Positions 54,220 through 61,457 of a stretch of DNA of 64,000 nt are shown here, piece by piece (position 1 is the first letter of the stretch; each line of letters begins with the position of its first letter). The DNA is from Paraburkholderia ginsengiterrae (GTDB lineage: Bacteria; Pseudomonadota; Gammaproteobacteria; Burkholderiales; Burkholderiaceae), in contig NZ_LXKA01000143.1 in the NCBI RefSeq assembly GCF_001645125.1, positions 62,001 through 126,000 of the forward strand, given 5' to 3'. The notes under the pieces were generated by a model. The model had not been told where the DNA came from, searched no databases, and was given only the letters and a program-made list of their open reading frames with translations. Position numbers and translations under genes: made by a program.

Positions 54220-54972
54220 ATGACGAAGCAATACAGAATTGGTCAGATTGTGCCGAGTTCGAATACGACGATGGAGACGGAGATTCCGGCGATGTTGCTC
54301 GCGCGCCAGACGATCCGTGCCGAGCGTTTCACGTTCCACTCCAGCCGCATGCGCATGAAGAAGGTGGTGAAGGAAGAACTGGCCGCCATGGATGCGGAGT
54401 CGGACCGCTGCGCGCTCGAACTCAGCGATGCGCGCGTGGATGTGCTCGGCTATGCGTGTTTGGTCGCGATCATGGCGATGGGGCACGGTTACCACCGCGT
54501 GTCGCAGAAGCGTCTGCATGAGTGCACGGTCGAGAATGGTGGAGCGGCGCCGGTCATCACCAGTGCTGGTGCACTCGTCGATGCGCTAAAGGTGATCGGC
54601 GCAAAGCGTATCGTGGCGGTCGCCCCGTACATGAAGCCGCTCACCGAACTGGTGGTCGACTACATCCGTAACGAAGGTTACGAGGTGCTCGATTACCGTG
54701 CCCTCGAGATTCCCGACAACCTCGACGTGGGCCGTCACGACCCGAGCCTGCTGCCGGGCATCGTTGCCCAGATGGACACGACGCATGCCGACGCGATCGT
54801 GCTCTCGGCGTGCGTGCAGATGCCTTCGCTGCCGGCCGTAGCCAAGGTGGAAGCGATGACGGGCAAGCCCGTCATCACCGCCTCGATTGCGACGACCTAC
54901 GCCATGCTGAAAAAGCTCGGTCTTGAAGCGGTGGTGCCGGGTGCCGGCGCATTGCTCTCGGGTGCGTATTAA
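54220..54972 (+). CDS. maiA: Maleate cis-trans isomerase
   Basis: A 250-residue Asp/Glu racemase-superfamily enzyme closely matching maleate isomerases (NicE/MaiA). The N-terminus is YRIGQIVPSSNTTMETEIP and the two active-site Cys motifs are GYACLVA and LSACVQMPS. It converts maleate to fumarate without cofactor, the last step before the TCA cycle. GAGG precedes ATG 54220. It lies in the decarboxylase-led operon, next to deformylase, dioxygenase and amidase. Confidence 0.93.
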   Translation: MTKQYRIGQIVPSSNTTMETEIPAMLLARQTIRAERFTFHSSRMRMKKVVKEELAAMDAESDRCALELSDARVDVLGYACLVAIMAMGHGYHRVSQKRLHECTVENGGAAPVITSAGALVDALKVIGAKRIVAVAPYMKPLTELVVDYIRNEGYEVLDYRALEIPDNLDVGRHDPSLLPGIVAQMDTTHADAIVLSACVQMPSLPAVAKVEAMTGKPVITASIATTYAMLKKLGLEAVVPGAGALLSGAY

Positions 54973-55015
54973 CGTGCTGACGCTTAACGACTCCGATATC
55001 GACGCCGAGACCCGC

Positions 55016-55870
55016 ATGAGCCACGCATCCACATTCCTCTACGGCGGCAACGTTCACGCGAACGGAATCCGCCAGCACTACCTGCGCTACGGCGGTGCGA
55101 CCGGCGCGCGCGCCGGTCGCGACCCCGTCATCATCGTACCGGGCATCACCAGCCCGGCTGTGACGTGGGGTTTCGTCGGTGAGCACTTCGGCACGACGTT
55201 CGACACCTATGTGCTCGATGTTCGTGGCCGGGGTTTGTCTTCGGCATCGGACTCACTGGACTACAGCCTGGATGCGCAGGCTGCGGACCTGGTCGCGTTC
55301 GCCCAGGCGCTGGGGCTGACGCGCTACAGCGTGGTGGGCCACTCGATGGGCGGCCGCATTGGCGTACGCGCTGCGCGCACGCAGCCGCACGGTCTTGCGC
55401 GGCTGGTCATGCTCGACCCGCCCGTGTCCGGTCCGGGCCGTCGTCCGTATCCGTCGCAACTGCCTTGGTACGTCGATTCGATGCGCCTCGCGCGCGAAGG
55501 CACGGACGCCGGCGGGATGCGCGCGTTCTGTCCCACCTGGACCGATGAGCAGCGCCAACTGCGCGCCGAGTGGCTGCACACGTGTGACGAACGCGCCGTG
55601 ATCGCGAGCTTTGAGGGCTTCCATACCGATGACGTGCATGGGGACCTGCCGCACGTCGGCGTGCCCGTCCTGCTGATGACGGCCGGACGCGGCGACGTGG
55701 TCCGCCCCGAAGACATCGAGGAGATCCGCACCCTGGTGCCGCATCTCGCGCACTCGCACGTGTCCGACGCCGGCCACATGATTCCGTGGGACGACGAACT
55801 CGGTTTCTATCGCGCGTTCGATGACTTCCTCGGAGCGCCGCTGCCGGTTCTGCCCGCCGACCGGGCCTGA
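55016..55870 (+). CDS. nicD: N-formylmaleamate deformylase
   Basis: A 284-residue alpha/beta hydrolase that resembles NicD throughout: NGIRQHYLRYGG, VPGITSPAVTWGFV, nucleophile Ser in VVGHSMGGR, DPPVSGPGRR, LRAEWLHTC, and catalytic His in AGHMIPWDDE. It removes formate from N-formylmaleamate. ATG 55016 is used; GTG 54974, right after the upstream stop, is the alternative start and would add 14 residues. It lies between the isomerase and dioxygenase genes. Confidence 0.9.
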   Translation: MSHASTFLYGGNVHANGIRQHYLRYGGATGARAGRDPVIIVPGITSPAVTWGFVGEHFGTTFDTYVLDVRGRGLSSASDSLDYSLDAQAADLVAFAQALGLTRYSVVGHSMGGRIGVRAARTQPHGLARLVMLDPPVSGPGRRPYPSQLPWYVDSMRLAREGTDAGGMRAFCPTWTDEQRQLRAEWLHTCDERAVIASFEGFHTDDVHGDLPHVGVPVLLMTAGRGDVVRPEDIEEIRTLVPHLAHSHVSDAGHMIPWDDELGFYRAFDDFLGAPLPVLPADRA

Positions 55871-55893
55871 CACCCTCTTTTAAGGAGAACACG

Positions 55894-56928
55894 ATGCCAG
55901 TCAGCGATTACCAGATGGTTGACGCGTGGAAGCAGGTGTTGACACTCTCGCGTCTTGAAGCGGGTCAGACTGTCACGATTCTGACGAGTGCGTCCACGCA
56001 TCCGCAAACACTCTCGACCGCGTTGATCGCGACGCAGTCAATGGGCGCGATCGTCAACCGGCTGGACCTGCCGCCGGTGAATGGCGAGAAGGCGCTCAGC
56101 CGCGACTCGCTCGCCTACCTTGGCACGACACCGCTCACGGGTAACCCCGCAGCGATTGCTGCGCTCAAGGCGAGCGACCTGGTCCTGGACCTGATGACGT
56201 TGCTGTTCTCGCCGGAGCAGCTCGACATTCTGAAGACCGGCACCAAGATCCTGCTCGCGGTCGAGCCGCCTGAAGTGCTTACTCGGCTCGTACCAAGTCT
56301 GGCCGACCGCGAGCGGGTGCTGGCCGCTCATGCCCACATCAACCGGTCCAAAGAGATGCACATTGTTTCGGCCGCCGGGACGGACTTCCACTGTCCGATC
56401 GGCGAATTCGAGGCGATTGCGGAATACGGTTTCGTCGACACGCCAGGCCGGTGGGATCACTGGCCCAGCGGCTTTGCGCTGACGTTCCCGGACGAAGGCC
56501 GCGCCCACGGACGTATCGTAATCGACCGGGGCGACATCCTGCTGCCGCAAAAGTGCTATGTGCAGGACCGGATCGAGCTCACCGTCGAGAACGGCTTTGC
56601 CACCCGCATTGAGGGCGGCATGGACGCGGACCTGCTCAAGGAGTACATGGGCACCTTCAGGGACCACGAGGCGTACGCCATCTCGCATATTGGTTGGGGA
56701 CTTCAGCCGCGCGCGCACTGGTCAACGCTGGGGCTGTATGACCGCGAGGCGACCATCGGTATGGACGCGCGTGCTTTCGAGGGCAACTTCCTGTTCTCGC
56801 TCGGACCGAACAACGAAGCAGGTGGCAAGCGCACGACCACCTGCCATATCGACATTCCGCTGCGCCACTGCGACGTGTTCCTCGATGGTAATGCCGTGGT
56901 GCGCAACGGCCAGGTGCTGGATAAGTGA
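55894..56928 (+). CDS. nicX: 2,5-dihydroxypyridine 5,6-dioxygenase
   Basis: A 344-residue iron dioxygenase matching NicX along its length: ILLAVEPPEVLTRLVPS, EYGFVDTPGRWDHWPSGF, AISHIGWGLQPRAHW and CHIDIPLRHCD. Candidate Fe ligands (Glu and His) lie in those blocks. It opens 2,5-dihydroxypyridine to N-formylmaleamate. The ribosome-binding site AAGGAG is strong. The enzyme is common to the nicotinate (NicX) and picolinate (PicD) pathways, so it does not by itself distinguish substrate; the flanking upper genes do. Confidence 0.93.
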   Translation: MPVSDYQMVDAWKQVLTLSRLEAGQTVTILTSASTHPQTLSTALIATQSMGAIVNRLDLPPVNGEKALSRDSLAYLGTTPLTGNPAAIAALKASDLVLDLMTLLFSPEQLDILKTGTKILLAVEPPEVLTRLVPSLADRERVLAAHAHINRSKEMHIVSAAGTDFHCPIGEFEAIAEYGFVDTPGRWDHWPSGFALTFPDEGRAHGRIVIDRGDILLPQKCYVQDRIELTVENGFATRIEGGMDADLLKEYMGTFRDHEAYAISHIGWGLQPRAHWSTLGLYDREATIGMDARAFEGNFLFSLGPNNEAGGKRTTTCHIDIPLRHCDVFLDGNAVVRNGQVLDK

Positions 56929-56937
56929 GGAATCGGC

Positions 56938-57561
56938 ATGTCCAATGAACTTGATACCTACCAGCGCCAGAGCTTTGGCTCGACGCTCGAACCGAAGGCG
57001 CCGGTGGGTCTGCTTATCGTCGACTTTGTCAATGGCTTTGCCGACCCCGAGGTGTTTGGCGGGGGCAACATCGCACCGGCCATCGAGCGCACCGTTCTTC
57101 TGCTGGCCCATGCGCGCGAGCGGGGCTGGCCCATCGCCCACACGCGCATCGTGTTCGCGGACGACGATGCGGACCAGAACATCTTTACGTTGAAGGTGCC
57201 GGGTCTGCTTGCACTCAAGGAGCACACACACAACAGCGCCATCGTGCCGCAACTCACGCCGCGTAAGGGTGAACTGGTGGTGCGCAAGACGGTGCCCTCG
57301 GCGTTTTTCGGCACTTCGCTGGCTGCGTGGCTTGCGCAGCGTGGCGTGCAGACGCTGGTAGTCGCTGGTGCGGTGACGAGCGGCTGTGTGCGCTCGAGCG
57401 TGGTGGACGCGATGCAGTACGGCTTCCGTCCGTTCGTGCTTTCCGACTGCGTGGGCGACCGCGCCATCGCCCCGCACGAAGCCAATCTGTTTGATATGGC
57501 ACAGAAATATGCTGCCGTCATGACCCGGGACGAAGCACTGAGCGTTCTCGGAAATATGTAA
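56938..57561 (+). CDS. nicF: Maleamate amidohydrolase (isochorismatase family)
   Basis: A 207-residue cysteine hydrolase with the Asp-Lys-Cys triad of the isochorismatase fold: Asp29 in LLIVDFVNGF, Lys in VVRKTVPSAFFGT, Cys in AGAVTSGCVRSSVVDAM. NicF-type enzymes hydrolyse maleamate to maleate and ammonia. It starts 9 bp after the dioxygenase stop with GAGG upstream, and is the last gene of the operon. An inverted repeat follows at 57579. Confidence 0.92.
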   Translation: MSNELDTYQRQSFGSTLEPKAPVGLLIVDFVNGFADPEVFGGGNIAPAIERTVLLLAHARERGWPIAHTRIVFADDDADQNIFTLKVPGLLALKEHTHNSAIVPQLTPRKGELVVRKTVPSAFFGTSLAAWLAQRGVQTLVVAGAVTSGCVRSSVVDAMQYGFRPFVLSDCVGDRAIAPHEANLFDMAQKYAAVMTRDEALSVLGNM

Positions 57562-57578
57562 GCGGGTATGAAGTAAGA

Positions 57579-57602
57579 GGGCGCGTCAGGTAGGGCGCGC
57601 CC
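57579..57602 (+). repeat. GC-rich inverted repeat after the lower-pathway operon
   Basis: GGGCGCG and CGCGCCC arms (7 bp) separated by 10 bases, 18 bp after the amidohydrolase stop. There is no T-run; it may be a weak terminator or processing site. Confidence 0.4.
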
Positions 57603-57660
57603 GATGTTGATCAGTCGCGCCTCTCGAATCGCCACGCGTGTCAACGAGGGTCCGGCTATG

Positions 57661-57690
57661 TTGAGTCACCTTTCAATAATTACGTATAAC
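57661..57690 (+). promoter_or_regulatory. Predicted promoter of the MHS transporter-porin unit
   Basis: TTGAGT and TATAAC hexamers with an 18-bp spacer in an AT-rich stretch, about 40 bp before the MFS start codon. No copy of the MarR dyad lies here, so this unit may be expressed differently from the catabolic operons. Confidence 0.45.
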
Positions 57691-57731
57691 TAAATATATC
57701 TGTGGAGCGAATCGTGCAGCCAGGAGTGGGA

Positions 57732-59327
57732 ATGGACATCTCAACGTCGGAGTCATCGCGGCGCGCTGTCACGCGCCGCGAATTTACGCTTATCATCGCG
57801 TCCTCATTTGGGGCATTACTCGAATGGTACGACTTCTATATCTATGCCGCCCTGGCGGGAACATTCAGTACGCTCTTCTTTCCCAGCGGAAATGAGACCA
57901 CGGCCTTTCTGGCCAGTCTCGCGACATTCGGTGCGGGGTTCCTCGTGCGGCCGCTCGGCGCGCTGTTTTTTGGCCGGCTCGGTGACAGGATCGGCCGCAA
58001 ATATACCTTCATGGCGACCATTGTCCTGATGGGTGTTGCTACAGTGGGTGTAGGGCTGCTTCCTTCGTTTGCGAAGATTGGCGTGTTCGCGCCGCTGTTG
58101 CTCGTATGCCTGCGACTTCTGCAGGGCTTTGCGCTGGGCGGTGAAACGGGCGGGGCGGCGACCTATCTGGCCGAACATTCCCCAGCCAACCGCCGGGGGC
58201 TGTATACCAGCTCGCTGCAAACGACGGCCACACTGGGTTTGCTGGCATCCATCGCAGTTGTCAGCGCGAGCCGATCCGCCATGGACAGTGCATCGTTTCA
58301 GGATTGGGGCTGGCGGGTGCCGTTCCTGATTTCACTCGTGTTACTGGTGATCTCCGTTTACCTTCGGACGAAGTTGGCAGAGTCGCCCACATTTCAGAGT
58401 ATGAAACACGCGGGAAAACTGTCGAAATCTCCAATCAGCGAAAGCTTCGGCAAGTGGGAAAACCTCAAGTACGTGCTGATCATGCTGTTCAGTACCGCGT
58501 CCGGTGTTGGCGTCGTGTTTGGGACCGGCCACTTCTACTCGATGTATTTCCTGCAAAACACGTTGAAGGTCGCGCCTAACGCGGTGAACCTCTATCTGGC
58601 CATCGCATTGGTGTGCGTTTTTCCGTTCTACCTGATCTTCGGCTGGCTCTCTGATCGCATCGGGCGCAAGTGGATCATGATGGCGGCCTGCCTGTTGCTC
58701 GCCGTAACGACGCAGCCAATCTTTCACGCGCTGACCCACTACGCGAATCCGAAGCTGGAGGCGTTCCAGAAAAGTTCGCCGGTTATCGTTCACGCGGATG
58801 ACTGCCACTTTTCGCTGTTTGCTGCGCCGAAGACTGATTGCGACCGCATCCGCTCGTTCCTGAGTGCATCGGGTGTTTCGTACCTGCAGATGCCATTGCA
58901 GTCTGGGCAGTCGGCGGATACCACCATTGGCGACACCACAGTTCACGGCAGCGACCGGCACGACCTGGAGAATGCGCTGCTGGCCGCCGGCTGGGTGCAA
59001 CATGCAGACCCGGCGCAGATCAATGCGCCGATGGTCATCTTCCTGATGTGGCTGCTGATCGTGTACCTCGCGATGGTCTACGGTCCGATGGCGGCTTTCA
59101 TGGTTGAACTGTTCCCCGCGCGAATTCGCTACACGTCGCTATCACTTCCATTCCATCTCGGATCGGGCTGGTTTGGCGGGATGTTGCCCTTCGTCGTTTC
59201 AGCCATGGCGGTTGCGAACGGAAATGTCTACTTCGGCCTGTGGTATCCGATTGTGATTGCGGTTCTCTCTCTCATAGTCGGCGTGTTTTTCGTCCCCGAA
59301 ACGTTTCGTCGGGACATCTCGCAGTAG
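57732..59327 (+). CDS. MHS-family MFS transporter with large extracytoplasmic loop
   Basis: A 531-residue transporter with the metabolite:H+ symporter signature: FGALLEWYDFYIY in TM1, loop motif GRLGDRIGRKYTF, LQGFALGGETGGAATYLAEHSP, and a second GWLSDRIGRKW. Between about residues 350 and 440 there is an inserted soluble segment with two Cys (ADDCHF; KTDCDR), predicted periplasmic. ATG 57732 has AGGAG upstream. It probably takes up the pyridine carboxylate. It is followed by a porin on the same strand. Confidence 0.9.
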   Translation: MDISTSESSRRAVTRREFTLIIASSFGALLEWYDFYIYAALAGTFSTLFFPSGNETTAFLASLATFGAGFLVRPLGALFFGRLGDRIGRKYTFMATIVLMGVATVGVGLLPSFAKIGVFAPLLLVCLRLLQGFALGGETGGAATYLAEHSPANRRGLYTSSLQTTATLGLLASIAVVSASRSAMDSASFQDWGWRVPFLISLVLLVISVYLRTKLAESPTFQSMKHAGKLSKSPISESFGKWENLKYVLIMLFSTASGVGVVFGTGHFYSMYFLQNTLKVAPNAVNLYLAIALVCVFPFYLIFGWLSDRIGRKWIMMAACLLLAVTTQPIFHALTHYANPKLEAFQKSSPVIVHADDCHFSLFAAPKTDCDRIRSFLSASGVSYLQMPLQSGQSADTTIGDTTVHGSDRHDLENALLAAGWVQHADPAQINAPMVIFLMWLLIVYLAMVYGPMAAFMVELFPARIRYTSLSLPFHLGSGWFGGMLPFVVSAMAVANGNVYFGLWYPIVIAVLSLIVGVFFVPETFRRDISQ

Positions 59328-59412
59328 TCCAGGTTTCCCTATATAGCGAAGATTTCCCTTGTTCATTTTGGCAAGGGAGACCTTCGTACAATCCTGCGTA
59401 TAAGGTTTGGCG

Positions 59413-60504
59413 ATGAAAACACCATGGGCCGTTGCTGCAACGGCATGTACTTTTGCGGCTGCCATTCCGGCGCACGCGCAATCTTCCGTGCAACTCTGGG
59501 GTGCACTCGATGCCGGCATCACAATGGTCACCAATCAGAAGGGCGGCCACAACTACACGATGGACAACGGCATCGCGACGCCGAACCTGTGGGGCTTGCG
59601 CGGCACGGAAGACCTCGGCGGCGGCAACAAGGCCATATTTGAACTGATCGACCAGTTCAACCTCGGTACCGGCGCAATTTTTCCAACGAACGGCGGCGGA
59701 CTCTTTGGTCGCAACGCTTATGTGGGCCTGTCAAACGACCAGTACGGGAAACTGACGTTCGGCGAACAGTACGACTTCATGATTGACTCGTTGCTGCGCT
59801 TTGACAATTCGATCTACATCGCGGGGCTGTACGGTTTTCGCGAGGGACCATTTTCGGGTCTTGGCATTCCGGGAAATTCGTCAGGGAACGCGAATTTCGA
59901 CCGCATGTCGGGTACGGCTATCTCCAACTCGGTGAAATACACGACGCCGACGTACTATGGATTCTCGGCCGGCGCGCTTTACAGCTTCGGAGGTGTGCCC
60001 GGTGCGATCGCGCAGAACGACGGTAAGAGCTTCGGCGCCAACTATGCCAGCGGGCCTTTTTCAGCCGGTGTTGCGTATACCTACCAACGATATGCGCAGC
60101 TTGCGAACGGCATGGCAGGGATACGAAATTACGGGGTTGGTGCAGAGTATAAGTTCGGCCTGGCCGCGCTTAACGTCCTGTACACGAACACAAAAAACAC
60201 GGCCAACAATGCAACCATCAATGTGTGTCAGATCGGTGCGCGCTACCAGATTACGCCGGCACTTTCAGTGGGTGGAGACTACGAACTGATGAAAGGCAAC
60301 GCTGTGCTTGCCAGCGACAAGGCTAACCAGTTCTCAGCGGGCATTCGATATGCACTGTCCAAGCGCACGGTACTCTACACGGAAGCCGTGTATCAGAAGG
60401 TGAGCGGCGACAACAACCCACGGGCATGGATCATGGCGGTTTCGAGCGCGTCGGGCAACGACAGGCAACTGCTTACGCGAGTAGGAATATTGCATAAGTT
60501 TTGA
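59413..60504 (+). CDS. Gram-negative trimeric porin
   Basis: A 363-residue Burkholderia-type porin: signal peptide ending AIPAHAQ, first strand SSVQLWGALDAGI, the GRNAYVGL and GKLTFGEQYD blocks, and a C-terminal Phe (LLTRVGILHKF) for Bam recognition. ATG 59413 has AAGG seven bases upstream. It should admit small anionic substrates through the outer membrane. Location right after the MHS transporter suggests a dedicated outer-membrane entry, as NicP-like porins serve nicotinate loci. Confidence 0.92.
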   Translation: MKTPWAVAATACTFAAAIPAHAQSSVQLWGALDAGITMVTNQKGGHNYTMDNGIATPNLWGLRGTEDLGGGNKAIFELIDQFNLGTGAIFPTNGGGLFGRNAYVGLSNDQYGKLTFGEQYDFMIDSLLRFDNSIYIAGLYGFREGPFSGLGIPGNSSGNANFDRMSGTAISNSVKYTTPTYYGFSAGALYSFGGVPGAIAQNDGKSFGANYASGPFSAGVAYTYQRYAQLANGMAGIRNYGVGAEYKFGLAALNVLYTNTKNTANNATINVCQIGARYQITPALSVGGDYELMKGNAVLASDKANQFSAGIRYALSKRTVLYTEAVYQKVSGDNNPRAWIMAVSSASGNDRQLLTRVGILHKF

Positions 60505-60509
60505 CCGCG

Positions 60510-60539
60510 GAACTATGGCGTCCCAGGACGCCATAGTTC
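60510..60539. terminator. Perfect 14-bp inverted repeat between porin and marR
   Basis: The arms at 60510-60523 and 60526-60539 are perfectly complementary (GAACTATGGCGTCC / GGACGCCATAGTTC) around two bases. The repeat lies between convergent genes and includes part of the MarR stop codon. It likely serves as a bidirectional terminator; U-runs are missing on both sides. Confidence 0.6.
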
Positions 60540-61044
60540 AGTCAAAGTGCTTGAGCGATGTGCGGCCGTACTGGTTGTTGCCTTCGACCAGTTGCATCAT
60601 CATCCGGACGAATTCAATGCGCTCCTTGGGATCCAGAGGAGCCAGGAACCGCACCTGAGCCTCGCGCATGCTCTCGTACATGTCGTTCATGACACGCCGC
60701 CCTTTGCTGCTGATATTGGCAATTTTCTGGCGTCCATCAGCGGGACTAGGTTCACGCTTGACAAGCCCACGCTCTTCGAGGCGCCGGAGAACGTCGGCCA
60801 TCGTGGTGCGGTCGACGCCAACTTCAGCGCAGAGTGACGTCTGGTCGAGCCCTGGACGCTCGCTTAGCGTTGTAAGCAAACCGTATTGAACCGGGGTAAT
60901 CGCGAAGTCCTTGCAGCTTTCAAAGAACAACGCGACGTGGATCTGGTTGAGGCGCCGGATAAGGAAGCCGGGACGCTGCCAGAGGTGACCGGTCTCAATC
61001 GCCGAATCAGAGACGTCCGTTTTTTTCTCCGTAACTGTGCCCAT
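60538..61044 (-). CDS. picR: MarR-family regulator of the pyridine-carboxylate locus
   Basis: A 168-residue winged-helix MarR protein. The recognition region is PVQYGLLTTLSERPGLDQTSLCAEVGVDRTTMADVLRRLEERGLVKREPSPADGRQK, followed by the dimer helix. ATG 61044 has AAGGA six bases upstream; the frame extends further without support. It closely resembles NicR/PicR-type repressors. The 14-bp dyads at 45166, 53163, 61243 and 61390 are its likely operators, two of them in its own upstream region. The inducer is probably a pathway intermediate such as 6-hydroxypicolinate (inference). The symbol is given on context and family likeness. Confidence 0.85.
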   Translation of the reverse strand: MGTVTEKKTDVSDSAIETGHLWQRPGFLIRRLNQIHVALFFESCKDFAITPVQYGLLTTLSERPGLDQTSLCAEVGVDRTTMADVLRRLEERGLVKREPSPADGRQKIANISSKGRRVMNDMYESMREAQVRFLAPLDPKERIEFVRMMMQLVEGNNQYGRTSLKHFD

Positions 61045-61242
61045 ATCTATCCTTTTCAAAGAGTCTTGCCATTCAGGACAAGTGTAACTGCTGTCTGCCG
61101 GTGGTGGTCGCTGGCGCCATGCTTCATGGTTGGCCGCGGAGTGCGCGCAAAGGCTGTACACACTCCGCCAGCGCTCGTTGACGTGGCGACCCTAGGGGAA
61201 CCACTGTTGCATTCCGGTTTTTTTCGGGATAAAAACCTATCT

Positions 61243-61256
61243 GTCAGTACGCTGAC
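61243..61256. promoter_or_regulatory. MarR-type operator D (GTCAGTACGCTGAC)
   Basis: A 14-bp dyad with perfect GTCAG/CTGAC arms, 199 bp upstream of the MarR start, in the 413-bp MarR/MFS divergent region. It probably mediates autoregulation or acts with operator C. Confidence 0.65.
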
Positions 61257-61362
61257 GAGTTTACAGCCAAATTGGCATGTCGTCGCTGGCGGCAGACATG
61301 CTCGTGATTTTAAGAGTCAACGTAAGAGAAGGGTCACGCAAGTATTTCGACCCGAAGATTCG

Positions 61363-61391
61363 TTGAAGTGCTAGTCCTATATCCATATAGT
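61363..61391 (+). promoter_or_regulatory. Predicted promoter of the second MFS transporter
   Basis: TTGAAG (61363-61368) and TATAGT (61386-61391) with a 17-bp spacer. The -10 element overlaps the first bases of operator C. Confidence 0.55.
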
Positions 61392-61403
61392 CAGCATACT
61401 GAT
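61390..61403. promoter_or_regulatory. MarR-type operator C (GTCAGCATACTGAT)
   Basis: It differs from operator A at one position only, and overlaps the -10 of the MFS promoter, 54 bp before the start codon. Repression by occlusion is expected. Confidence 0.72.
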
Positions 61404-61457
61404 TAAATGGGTTGGCAGGTCAGTCAAACATCAACTTTCACATGCTTGGAGCCGAAA

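Noticed and set aside
54220-57561. Nicotinate (nic) pathway locus
   Set aside because: Lower enzymes match, but NicAB (two-subunit hydroxylase with cytochrome domain) and NicC are missing, and a Rieske system plus PicC-like decarboxylase are present instead.
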